Below, one piece after another: positions 1 through 8,456 of a stretch of 64,000 nt of DNA (positions within the stretch are counted from its first letter, which is position 1; every line of letters begins with the position of its first letter). Origin of the DNA: JAEUWI01 sp942492815. Lineage in GTDB: Bacteria; Hydrogenedentota; Hydrogenedentia; Hydrogenedentales; JAEUWI01. The stretch covers positions 3,472,001-3,536,000 of the forward strand of contig OW818658.1 of assembly GCA_942492815.1 (NCBI GenBank), read 5' to 3'. The notes beneath the pieces are model-generated. The model saw nothing but the letters and a program-made list of their open reading frames with translations. It had not been told where the DNA came from and did not search any database. Made by a program: the position numbers and the translations under genes.

Positions 1-1994
1 TGACACTGAAGACGGGCCAGGAACTCTGGGGCAACCGCTTCGGCGATCTCACCAACGTGCGCTTCCCCGCCGCGCCCGACACCATCGCAAAAGTAAGCGA
101 ACATCTGAAGCAGCACGCCGATCCAGCGCGGACCGGCCTGGTCTTCATTCCCGTGGAGGCCCAGGCCCTCGCCGCCGTGCAGAAGGCCATGGATTTCGGC
201 GGCCTCTTCATCGGCATGAGCTTTTTCCTGATCGTCGCGGCGCTCCTGTTGACCGGCTTGCTCTTCGTTTTCGGAATCCAGCACCGCATCGAACAAATCG
301 GCATGTTCCTCGCCCTGGGCTTTCGACACAAGCAGGTGCGTCGGCTCTTTCTCGCCGAAGGCGCGGTGGTAGCTGTCGCGGGATCGGTACTCGGCGCGGC
401 GCTGAGCACCCTCTACACGCGCGGACTCCTCCACGGCCTCGCGACCTACTGGCAGGGCGCGCTGGCGAACTCCTCTATCCAATACCACGCCACAATCGGC
501 AGTATAGTGACGGGTGCCGTCATCAGCCTCGCCTGCGCACTGCTCACCATGTTTTTCGCCCTGCGCAAGTATATGAAGAAACCCGCACGCGAACTGCTCT
601 ACATGGACTTCTCCCAGTCCCTGGAAACGAGTCGCGAAGGCCGTGGACGTCGCGCCACGCTGTATGTCGGCATCGGCGGTGTCGCCCTCGCCGCCATCAT
701 CATGGCCCTGCCCCTCGTCATCGCGGTGCACAACGCCGCGCTGCTTGGCTTTGGCGCGGGCACGCTCCTGCTCCTCTCGGCCTTCTGCCTGTGTCGCTGG
801 AAGCTGATGTCCATGGATCACGCGCAGGCGGGACGGCCTTTTACCTTTGCGGCCCTCGCATTGCAGAATGTATCGCGCCGTCGCGGACGCAGTCTGGCCA
901 CCATCGCGCTGCTCGGCGGCGGTGCCTTCATGGTCTTCGCCGTGTCCTCCATGCACGAAGATCTTTATGCCTCCGCCCACCTGCGCTCTTCCGGCACGGG
1001 CGGCTACAGCCTCCTGGCGGAATCGACTTTTCCCTTGCTGGAGAAGCCCGAATTCATTGCGAAGAGCGAGACCCTCTCCGCCGCAGCCATCAAAGTGCGC
1101 GATGGGGACGACGCGAGTTGCCTCAACCTCAACCATTCGCAGCAGCCGGGGGTGCTCGGCGTGAACGTGGCCGAGTTCGCCGCGCGCAAAGCCTTCGCCT
1201 CGGAGGCGGACGCCGCCGAACTCTGGGAGCGCCTGAACGTGAAGTTGGAAGACGGCGCAATCCCCGCGCTCGCGGGTGATGCCAACACCGCGATGTGGAC
1301 ACTGAAGAAAAAAACGGGCATCGAAAAGGGCGACTACCTGATCTATCAGGACGAAAGCGGCGCGGAAGTCAAAGTGAAGCTGGTAGGCGCGCTGCCCATG
1401 CGCCTGAGCGTGTTCCAGGGCAAGATTCTGATGAGCGACGAAAACTTCACGCGCCTCTTCCCCGCCGAAGACGGCTACCGCATGCTCCTCATCGACGCGC
1501 CGTCGGACGCCATCGAATCCACCATCCAGAGCCTCAACCGTTCCTACGACCGCTTCGGCCTCGACGCCATCCCGCCCGTGGAACGCATACTCGAATTCTA
1601 CGCCGTGGAGACCACCTACCTCGCCATGTTCCTTGTCCTCGGCGGCCTCGGCCTCGCCATCGGCAGCGTGGGCATGGGCGTGGTGGTGCTCCGCAACCTC
1701 CTGGAACGGCGCGGCGAGCTCGCGATGCTCGGGGCCCTGGGCTACCCCCACCCCGCCATCATTCGCATGCTCTACATCGAGTACGGCTTCCTGCTCCTCG
1801 CGGGTTTGGGCACGGGCATCATCGCGGCGTCCCTGGCGATCATTCCGTCTTTCTTCGCCACGAACTCCCAGGTCAATGTAGGTACGCAGGTCCAACTGGC
1901 CCTGCTGGTTTTCATCGTGTCCGTAGGGTGCACCGCCACGGCGATAATGCTGGGCTTCCGCCGCGAGCGCTTTAATGCGTTGAGGAGTGAGTAG
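1..1994 (+). CDS. ABC transporter permease, FtsX/MacB type (5' partial)
   Basis: The reading frame is open from the left edge of the window (base 3), so this gene lacks its N-terminus; the GTG at 57 is probably internal. The protein resembles inner-membrane permeases that couple an ATPase to lipoprotein export or extracytoplasmic work. Two FtsX-like units are visible. The first has three membrane segments and the cytoplasmic signature RIEQIGMFLALGFRHKQ. After a periplasmic region, the second has the matching signature ERRGELAMLGALGYP, followed by two hydrophobic segments and a basic tail. The cognate ATPase is not in the window and would be expected upstream. The gene converges on the next one with about 115 bp between them. 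Family assignment is firm; substrate is unknown. Confidence 0.9.
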   Translation, partial: TLKTGQELWGNRFGDLTNVRFPAAPDTIAKVSEHLKQHADPARTGLVFIPVEAQALAAVQKAMDFGGLFIGMSFFLIVAALLLTGLLFVFGIQHRIEQIGMFLALGFRHKQVRRLFLAEGAVVAVAGSVLGAALSTLYTRGLLHGLATYWQGALANSSIQYHATIGSIVTGAVISLACALLTMFFALRKYMKKPARELLYMDFSQSLETSREGRGRRATLYVGIGGVALAAIIMALPLVIAVHNAALLGFGAGTLLLLSAFCLCRWKLMSMDHAQAGRPFTFAALALQNVSRRRGRSLATIALLGGGAFMVFAVSSMHEDLYASAHLRSSGTGGYSLLAESTFPLLEKPEFIAKSETLSAAAIKVRDGDDASCLNLNHSQQPGVLGVNVAEFAARKAFASEADAAELWERLNVKLEDGAIPALAGDANTAMWTLKKKTGIEKGDYLIYQDESGAEVKVKLVGALPMRLSVFQGKILMSDENFTRLFPAEDGYRMLLIDAPSDAIESTIQSLNRSYDRFGLDAIPPVERILEFYAVETTYLAMFLVLGGLGLAIGSVGMGVVVLRNLLERRGELAMLGALGYPHPAIIRMLYIEYGFLLLAGLGTGIIAASLAIIPSFFATNSQVNVGTQVQLALLVFIVSVGCTATAIMLGFRRERFNALRSE

Positions 1995-2110
1995 CACGGG
2001 GACAGTCGCGAATGGCACGGAACGGCAAGCATGAAATCATGACGAAGGCACATTTAAAACTGTACCTGCAAGAATCGACCTGGGACTTTCTTACAGTTCA
2101 CCGCCACGAG

Positions 2111-3898
2111 TCAGGGAACTGGAGCGATAGGGGATGGTGCGGGGGCTGAACTACTTGAGGCACCAGCCTCGTCTTCATTGACGATGTACGCCGTTACCGT
2201 TTCATTACGCAGTGTAATGATCGCGCTTGCCCCTGATTCGGTTGAAGAAGCTACGTCAAACAAATCAGGTTGCGTCGCCACGGGAACAATTCCCATCCGT
2301 ACTCCATCCGGACTGACAACGACGAGGTTTCCATCGTCATCGAGAAAGATCCACTCTCTACTGCCGTCACCGTCGATGTCGCCACTCTGGCAAAACTTGC
2401 CCATGTCAGAATCATACTCGTGCCGAACTGGAATCTTCCAAGCGACTCGCCCACGCTGACTGGTGGCCATGATCTCTTCATCGCTTTGAATAAGTAGCTG
2501 GACACCAAATTCGGGTCCCATGTAGGACGCGTTGAGACCGTCGAAAAAACTGTCGCCGACTCGGTAGGAATCGCGCTCTTCTCCAGACGCATCGATGATT
2601 TTCACTCCAAACATTTGCGGATAATAGATGCTTGTCACTCCATCTGGCCCTTTCAGAACTGCTACGTCTTCCATTCCCGGAGAACGTTTGCGCCACAGTC
2701 GCTCCCCATCCTCTGAAATTGCCTGAATGCCATTGATGAGGGACGCCACGATCTCATCGTTACCGTCACCATCCAAGTCTCCCCAATCCGCGCTGACAAT
2801 GAGCGTCGGCAGCCATCCGCCTGAGTACTCCCAGAGCACCTTCCCGCGTTTGTCCATCACCGTGATCATATCATCCGGCTTCTCAAACCCGAGAAGGCGC
2901 GGCCCTTGGGAATGGGCGATAACAGCGACCGCTTCGATACGCGGAGGCAAGTCAATCGTTTCAAGTTCGACACCATCCCGGCCAAAGACCTTCAGAACTT
3001 CGTCTCGCGCTGTAACCAGAACTTCATCGACACCGTCCCCGTTCCAGTCGCCAGTGGCAATAGATAGTGCCCCATCAATGTCGATAGCCCAGAGTTCCCC
3101 GAAGGTTAAACGTGTCGGTGCATCAAGCAATCCCTCCCGGGGTTCCTGGGGAGTGCTTGCGACCGCACCTTGAAAATCGGCCGAGGATGCCGCCGCCCGA
3201 ATGGTATCGATGCTCTGAGAACCTGTGAGTATGGTCTGTATCACGCCATTTCGATCAATAAAGAAAAGCGCAGGATAACCGGCAGCATCTCCGAATGGTG
3301 ATGGAAGCCCCGTCTGGGAGACCACGAGAAAACCGACAGAATAGTCTTCCACAAACTCCCTTAGCGTCTCTTCGGACTCATGACTTACCGCGATAATTGC
3401 CAGTTCATCGGCGCCGCTCTCGCCGTCCAAGCGAACTAACGAAGCAATCAAATCTGCGGCATCGGAATCGCGCGTCGACACCATCGCCACGATGACGCGC
3501 TTACCCTTCATTTGCTCCAGTGAAATCTCCTCCCCATCAAGTGTGGGCAGAGTCATTTCCGGTGCCTGCACACCCTCCCAGTCAGCAAGCGAACTTGAAT
3601 CTAGTTCATCGAAATCGATGTCCGGCATGAAGTCGCGTACAAGCAAGCCGACTGTTACGAGCCCCCCGATAGTAAAGAGCAGGCCCAAAGCGGAGAGCAC
3701 AGTTCCCCAAATGGCCATGGCGCGATGGGACTTTTCGTTCGCCAGATGCACCGCACCCAGTATCGCACCCACCAGACCCAGCATACCGCCAATAATGACG
3801 ACGCTCAGGAAGATTGCCAGTATCCCCAGTATCAGACTTGCGATGGCAAGTCCCGGACGCGATGCCGGGGCAGCCTGTTGAATCTCTTGCTCAGTCAC
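2111..3898 (-). CDS. Membrane protein: DUF4190 + redoxin-like domain + FG-GAP/VCBS repeats
   Basis: The start is a GTG preceded by a strong AGGAGGG ribosome site. Residues 1-90 form a DUF4190-like anchor with two to three hydrophobic segments. Residues about 108-225 have a TlpA/AhpC-type thioredoxin fold, recognisable from the APEMTLPTLDGEEISLEQ entry strand and the YPALFFIDRNG strand. The CxxC position reads STRDS, so it should not be a thiol oxidoreductase. Residues 265-560 contain three or more FG-GAP-type calcium-binding loops, for example DWNGDGVDE, DLDGDGNDE and DIDGDGSRE, which suggest a beta-propeller. The tail is Ser/Ala/Pro-rich. The bulk of the protein is probably extracytoplasmic. 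Its role is unknown; a binding or scaffolding function is more likely than redox chemistry. Confidence 0.8.
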   Translation of the reverse strand: MTEQEIQQAAPASRPGLAIASLILGILAIFLSVVIIGGMLGLVGAILGAVHLANEKSHRAMAIWGTVLSALGLLFTIGGLVTVGLLVRDFMPDIDFDELDSSSLADWEGVQAPEMTLPTLDGEEISLEQMKGKRVIVAMVSTRDSDAADLIASLVRLDGESGADELAIIAVSHESEETLREFVEDYSVGFLVVSQTGLPSPFGDAAGYPALFFIDRNGVIQTILTGSQSIDTIRAAASSADFQGAVASTPQEPREGLLDAPTRLTFGELWAIDIDGALSIATGDWNGDGVDEVLVTARDEVLKVFGRDGVELETIDLPPRIEAVAVIAHSQGPRLLGFEKPDDMITVMDKRGKVLWEYSGGWLPTLIVSADWGDLDGDGNDEIVASLINGIQAISEDGERLWRKRSPGMEDVAVLKGPDGVTSIYYPQMFGVKIIDASGEERDSYRVGDSFFDGLNASYMGPEFGVQLLIQSDEEIMATSQRGRVAWKIPVRHEYDSDMGKFCQSGDIDGDGSREWIFLDDDGNLVVVSPDGVRMGIVPVATQPDLFDVASSTESGASAIITLRNETVTAYIVNEDEAGASSSSAPAPSPIAPVP

Positions 3899-4066
3899 TA
3901 TAGTCCCTCCTGGTAAGATCGGACAAGAGCTAGAACTGATATGCCCACATCCGCTACTGCCACATTGCCGCTTCGGTTACACGTGCCCAAATACAGCCCT
4001 GTTCCAAATTTCACTCGGGGGCACCTACTGAGTCTACCATACCGAGATCTACGTATATACTCCTGC

Positions 4067-5113
4067 TTACCGCGCGAACCACCGCATGGCGTAGCGCCCG
4101 TTGCTGCGACCGAATTTCAGCGTGTAGGGATCGTTCAGCAGCCGCGCGCAATAGCCGTCGGTGCGCGGCATGAGCCAGCCGAAATCCCAGCCCTGGCTGG
4201 TGTAGCGCAGGGGGACGGCGGGCTTCACGCGCACGGTGGGGATCGTGCCCGCGATGAAGAGCTTTTGCGCGGTGTAGTAATAGGCCGAGCCGACGTTCAC
4301 ATAGATCTCGTGGTCGGGCGAGGGTTCGCCGGCTGGAGCGAGGTCCGCGCAGAGCCCGCGGATCGCGACTTTCAATTCGCAGCCCTGCGAGAAGGCTTCC
4401 CCCAGGATGTCGACCGAGCCACTCACGACGGAGCCATCGGCATTGTGCGAGAGCAACTCCTGCCAGTCGTCGCGCACGAGGTAGCGAAAGACGTTGAAGT
4501 CATAGATGAAATTGCTGCTGGGCGCGTTGGTGGCCGCGTCGAAGCTGTCTTGCTGATGGTACTTCGGCATGGCCGAGTGATCGTCCAGCGGCGAAGGGCC
4601 CGGCGTTCCCATGGCGGGCGGACCGTCGAGAAAGGGTCGCGCAATCGCCTGTTGACCGTCCTGGTTGTACATGAAGAAGGACATGGACGGGCGCGGCCCG
4701 AAACCATCGGGCAGGCTGATAGGCTGGCGCAGGGTCATGATGCCCGCGACGGCCTTATCCTCCAATAAGTACGTGGTGCGAAACTCCGCCACCTCGCGAA
4801 TCAGTTCGTTGCTGTCGGAGTCCGTGTCGATGTGTTCGTTGTGGATGAACTCGGTCTGCACCTGAAGGTCGGCACCGCGTCGGATCGCATCGGCCAGGGC
4901 TGCATTGCTTCCGGCAGTCACGTTGCGCTGGGAATCGAGCGCTACGGCACACTTCCACTTCGACTGAAACACGGGATTCTCCTTTGCCTTGCTGGCGGGT
5001 GCGGGTTTCTGAGCGGTCTCATTGCCGAAGGCGTTGGCAATGGGCCAGAGCGCGGCGGTGGCGGCCGCACCTTTCAGCAGGGCGCGCCTTCCGGGTTTTT
5101 CGGATGGGTTCAT
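4067..5113 (-). CDS. Tat-exported protein of unknown function
   Basis: This 348-residue protein begins with a twin-arginine signal (RRALLKG followed by an Ala-rich hydrophobic stretch ending near NAFG). I chose the ATG at 5113 because an AAGGAG site lies 7 nt upstream and the Tat signal then sits at the N-terminus. The frame stays open to 5170, which would add 19 residues before the signal. The mature part has no family I recognise. It has several aromatic-rich segments (FMYNQDG, FIYDFNVFRY, GSAYYYTAQKLF) and no cysteine pairs or obvious catalytic triad. The downstream neighbour on the same strand is the redoxin/FG-GAP gene; upstream lies a repeat-rich gap and a beta-helix protein. Confidence 0.75.
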   Translation of the reverse strand: MNPSEKPGRRALLKGAAATAALWPIANAFGNETAQKPAPASKAKENPVFQSKWKCAVALDSQRNVTAGSNAALADAIRRGADLQVQTEFIHNEHIDTDSDSNELIREVAEFRTTYLLEDKAVAGIMTLRQPISLPDGFGPRPSMSFFMYNQDGQQAIARPFLDGPPAMGTPGPSPLDDHSAMPKYHQQDSFDAATNAPSSNFIYDFNVFRYLVRDDWQELLSHNADGSVVSGSVDILGEAFSQGCELKVAIRGLCADLAPAGEPSPDHEIYVNVGSAYYYTAQKLFIAGTIPTVRVKPAVPLRYTSQGWDFGWLMPRTDGYCARLLNDPYTLKFGRSNGRYAMRWFAR

Positions 5114-5186
5114 TGATTCTCTCCTTGCTTCCCTGAACTGTTCTTGAATCTGACGTTCTACACTCGTCATCGCTGGCCGATCGCGA

Positions 5187-5508
5187 AGGGACAGCGTCGC
5201 CCCGCCACTCAGGCGTGAAGAATAGCTGCGAGTCCAACGATCTACCCAATCCGAACGAGACCCACGTCAACTGGCGGGGCTGTCCTGTTGCCGTCGCGGC
5301 CAACCCGCACATTCGAGAGGGGTCCGCAACGCGAGAAGTATCTTTCAATAGTTCATTTCCGCGATAGCTGCGCCTCGGAGATCGCACGAAATCACGACGC
5401 CAAACTACAGGACAGCCCCGCCTGTCGAAGCGAGCCTCCCTCGGCTGGGCAATGCGCAAGATACGCAACAATTCTCCCTTGTCAAATTCGCGGGGCGACG
5501 CTGTCCCT
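5187..5508. repeat. Nested inverted-repeat element, copy 1
   Basis: An outer pair of perfect 19-bp arms (5187-5205 and 5490-5508, core GGGACAGCGTCGCCCCGC) encloses an inner pair of perfect 16-bp arms (5273-5288 and 5407-5422, core GGCGGGGCTGTCC). No convincing gene lies inside. The element fills the gap between the Tat protein and the beta-helix gene. The architecture recurs at 13716-14019, and the right arm is nearly repeated at 17357-17379. It looks like a REP-like or non-autonomous mobile repeat, but no transposase is present. Confidence 0.8.
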
Positions 5509-5539
5509 ATGCCTGCGTTCTTTCGCGGATGAATCGCCG

Positions 5540-7558
5540 CTACTCGACCACCGTCCGGTACTCATCCACTTTCAAACCGATCTCGCCAAAGGGAATCGGC
5601 TCGAAGCCCGGAATCTGCCCAAACACTTCCGCGTCTTCCTTCAGCGTGAAGTCTTTGGCCTCGTAGTCCACGAAGCCGGGATCTTCGTGCGTCACAAAGG
5701 TGTCGTTGATGGTCCAGTTCCCGTTGACCAGATTCTTGCAACGCATGGACACATTGCGCGATGCGTGGTTCAGGCGCAGGCCCTTTTCATATTCCATGTA
5801 GCCCTTGAGCTCGGGATAGCGCTCGGTGAAGGGCGCCTTGGTGATGTCCACCTCCTCAAGCAGGTTGCCCTGCCAGAGGGGCTCGCTCAACCATTGCTTC
5901 CACATCGCTTCCGGCCAGGGCGAGGACCCCAGCGCGAGACCGCATTCGATGAAGAGGTTATTCGTCACGATATTGTCATGGCCGCCGTGGTTGAACACCG
6001 CGCCAAAACTGCCGCCCGAGGCCTTATAGAAGACATTGCCATGGACGATCTGGCCGCCGTCGCCGTCGTCGAAATAGATGGCGCAACTGCCGTGGGCCAT
6101 TTTGCTGCCGATCTCGTGCCAGTAGTTGTGGCGGATCTGGGTGCCGCGATGGGAGGGATTGCGGCCCATGTAGAAGGCGCCGCAGTCGTCGGAATTCATG
6201 CTTACGTGGTGCACGTCGTTGAACTCAAAGACGTGATCGTTGCCGGAGCAGAGAATCGCCTGGTGGGGCGCATCGTTGATTTCGTTGTGGGCCACGTAGA
6301 TGCCCACGCCCCCCATCACGATGTTGTAGGCGGCGGTACGCATGCGCTCGGACACACGATAGATGTGATTGTTCACCACGCGGTGGCCGGAGGGCGTGAG
6401 GGTCTTGCGATCGCCACCATTGATGGTCAAACCGCCCGTGCCGTTGTTATAGATGTCGCAGCTCTGCACGGTGTGGTTCGCGCCGCCCTCGATCACCGCG
6501 CCGATGAGGCCCGCGTTGCGGATGGTGCAGCCCGCGAAGGTCACATTCGCGCCACCCGTCACGGTGAGGGCGTTGCCCGCACTGTACTCGAACGTGAGAC
6601 CCGTGAATTGAATATGCGATGCGCCGTTCAAAGCCACCAGCGGCTCGGCGGTAAGTGAGAGGACGATTTCGGCACCCTCCAGAGTGGCGGGCGGCCAGAA
6701 ATAGAGCACTTTGGCTGCGCGATCAATGTAGTACTCGCCCGGGGCGTCCAGCTCCTCCAGCAGATTCACTGCTCGATAGCGGCGCGGCGCGGGATTACCG
6801 CTGCCGATGCCATAGACATGCTGCGCGCCCAGGGTGATCTGGCGCGTGGCGGGATCGATGGACTTCACACGGATGGTCTCGGAGGCCCAATCGAAGCACC
6901 AGTAGCCTTCCAGCCACAGGTCGGCCACGTTGGCCCAGCGCGCCTGGTGATCGCCGCTGTAGGTAAAGACGCCGAGGGCATCCGAAGCATAGTTTCGCCA
7001 AGGCGCGGGTCCGCTCTCGACGATGGTCTCGATCTCCGCCCAACCCTCGTTGGGCCACTGGGCCAGGGTCATCCGCGCGCCGTTGAAGAAGAGCTCTGGC
7101 ACGGGCTGGGCGCTGCGGAAGGCGTCGGGCACATCGCCAAGCGTAGCGATGGCGGAAAGGTCCGCCTGCCGCACGGTTGCGCGGCCTTCCTCCGGGATGC
7201 GCGCCAGCGAGGCGGCATCGCTCACCGCGACAAACGACTCGCCCGCAAGAAAGTGTCCGCCGTGGAACCGGGCCTTGCCCGCATTCACCGCGCGGTAAAC
7301 AATGGGGGCTTCCGCCGTGCCGCTGTCTTCTGCACTAAAGGGGACAGACGTCGGGTGGACATAGTCGCCATCGTGCAGCCACACGGTATGGGGCCCGATG
7401 CCGGCGGCCCGCACCGCATCGCGTGCGGCACCAAGGGAGGCAAAGGGCGCGGCCTCGGTGCCGGGGTTGGTGTCGTTACCCGCAGGGGCGATGTGAAATT
7501 CTGCGGCCCAAGAGCCGAGGGTGCCCAGTGTGAGTACCAATGCCAAAGCGAAACGCAT
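5540..7558 (-). CDS. Secreted right-handed parallel beta-helix protein
   Basis: The 672-residue protein has a Sec signal peptide (about residues 1-19, cut after SWAA), then the entry motif FHIAPAGNDTNPGTEAAPF typical of DUF1565/pectate-lyase-like beta-helix proteins. The body (about 300-560) has repeating short strands with Asn/Gly turns, such as YNNGTGGLTINGG and VVNNHIYRVS, which form beta-helix coils. Such proteins are polysaccharide lyases, epimerases or glycosidases acting outside the cytoplasm. An AAAGGA site precedes the ATG. No family-specific catalytic residues could be assigned with confidence, so the substrate is open. Confidence 0.85.
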   Translation of the reverse strand: MRFALALVLTLGTLGSWAAEFHIAPAGNDTNPGTEAAPFASLGAARDAVRAAGIGPHTVWLHDGDYVHPTSVPFSAEDSGTAEAPIVYRAVNAGKARFHGGHFLAGESFVAVSDAASLARIPEEGRATVRQADLSAIATLGDVPDAFRSAQPVPELFFNGARMTLAQWPNEGWAEIETIVESGPAPWRNYASDALGVFTYSGDHQARWANVADLWLEGYWCFDWASETIRVKSIDPATRQITLGAQHVYGIGSGNPAPRRYRAVNLLEELDAPGEYYIDRAAKVLYFWPPATLEGAEIVLSLTAEPLVALNGASHIQFTGLTFEYSAGNALTVTGGANVTFAGCTIRNAGLIGAVIEGGANHTVQSCDIYNNGTGGLTINGGDRKTLTPSGHRVVNNHIYRVSERMRTAAYNIVMGGVGIYVAHNEINDAPHQAILCSGNDHVFEFNDVHHVSMNSDDCGAFYMGRNPSHRGTQIRHNYWHEIGSKMAHGSCAIYFDDGDGGQIVHGNVFYKASGGSFGAVFNHGGHDNIVTNNLFIECGLALGSSPWPEAMWKQWLSEPLWQGNLLEEVDITKAPFTERYPELKGYMEYEKGLRLNHASRNVSMRCKNLVNGNWTINDTFVTHEDPGFVDYEAKDFTLKEDAEVFGQIPGFEPIPFGEIGLKVDEYRTVVE

Positions 7559-7610
7559 TGGATGTCCTTTCTTTGCGGTTAGAAATCGCCCATCTTGCGA
7601 GCGGCCCTGG

Positions 7611-8024
7611 TCAGTTCAGCACATGCTGCCTGGCTTTGACTCTCGCTGCGAGATCTTTGCGTATCGGTAAACGGGAGCCACCAGCGACCACGTAGCGCAG
7701 CCGCCCCTCGTCCATCATTTTATGTATGCCCTGCACGGTCACGTGCATGGCCTCGGCCGCCTCTTTGACGCTGGCGAGTTCAGCCGCCACGACACGTTGT
7801 GCGTCGTACTGCGCCATATGCTGCGCCAGCATCCGCGCGATAGTCCGTTCCGATTTCTGGGACCAGAAACCCTCTCCGCAAGATTCGCAAAACTGACCAT
7901 CCAATCCTGATATATCGAGGGGTGGATATCCCGCCGGATTGTAACGTTCTTCTCGCCCCTTCAAACGGCGCATACTTTTTTTTGCGCCGCAAGCGGGGCA
8001 GTCGCTCCATTGCTTCTCGCGCAT
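7611..8024 (-). CDS. mqsA: MqsA-like antitoxin, YgiT zinc finger with excisionase-type HTH
   Basis: The 137-residue protein has a YgiT-type zinc finger with C9-x2-C12 (CPACG) and C46-x2-C49 (CESCGEG). A C-terminal helix-turn-helix follows (VKEAAEAMHVTVQGIHKMM, then SRLPIRKDLAARV). That HTH looks like the MerR/excisionase type rather than the XRE-like domain of E. coli MqsA. The ATG at 8024 lies one base after the mqsR stop, so the two genes are co-translated. Its expected roles are to neutralise the MqsR ribonuclease and to repress the operon. The pair is isolated among enzymes of carbohydrate metabolism, consistent with lateral acquisition. Confidence 0.88.
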   Translation of the reverse strand: MREKQWSDCPACGAKKSMRRLKGREERYNPAGYPPLDISGLDGQFCESCGEGFWSQKSERTIARMLAQHMAQYDAQRVVAAELASVKEAAEAMHVTVQGIHKMMDEGRLRYVVAGGSRLPIRKDLAARVKARQHVLN

Positions 8025-8025
8025 A

Positions 8026-8340
8026 TTATTCGTCCTCCAAGGCTTTGAACGAGATAACCACGGTGGTGACATCTACTATCTGAATTTTCACGTACGCGGG
8101 TGTTCCGCCCACGTCGGGGCGATAGACATCCTGCCAGAGTGTCGAATCAAAATGTGTTGTCATTGACTTGAAGAAGTCTGAATCGTCTAAACCCAAAATA
8201 AATTCCGCGACTTGTGCCGCGTCAAAGAATCCAAAATCATTCGCAGCACATCGCAATGCCGTTGAAGTAACCCGATACTCACCATCCTGAATGAGCGCCT
8301 TTATACGAGCCAGGGGATAATGGGCTTTTCGTTTTTCCAT
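8026..8340 (-). CDS. mqsR: MqsR mRNA interferase toxin
   Basis: The 104-residue protein matches MqsR along its length: the N-terminal HYPLARIKALI, the central FFKSMTTHFDSTLWQDVY with the conserved Lys and Trp-Gln-Asp-Val-Tyr, and the C-terminal VVISFKALED. MqsR is a RelE-fold endoribonuclease that cuts mRNA, in E. coli at GCU. The gene order toxin then antitoxin is the usual one for mqsRA. A consensus-like promoter ends 4 nt before the ATG and no Shine-Dalgarno is seen, so the transcript may be leaderless. Confidence 0.93.
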   Translation of the reverse strand: MEKRKAHYPLARIKALIQDGEYRVTSTALRCAANDFGFFDAAQVAEFILGLDDSDFFKSMTTHFDSTLWQDVYRPDVGGTPAYVKIQIVDVTTVVISFKALEDE

Positions 8341-8344
8341 GTGA

Positions 8345-8373
8345 ATTGTACCCTATTAAGTTTAATTTTTCAA
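8345..8373 (-). promoter_or_regulatory. mqsRA promoter
   Basis: Reading the minus strand, TTGAAA (8368-8373) and TACAAT (8345-8350) are separated by 17 bp. The transcription start is predicted at or within a base or two of the mqsR ATG (8340). The surrounding 30 bp are unusually AT-rich for this contig. This segment is also the natural place for MqsA to bind, but I see no clear AACCT-type palindrome. Confidence 0.65.
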
Positions 8374-8456
8374 CCGCATAACCACCCATACACCAAAAGC
8401 CAGCCTTCCCCGACCTAAGGGTTTCATCCACAAATCAATGCGCCGCCATCGCCCCC

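Noticed and set aside
5288..6658. A 456-codon plus-strand frame
   Set aside because: It starts inside the nested repeat and runs antisense to the beta-helix gene; no domain is visible.
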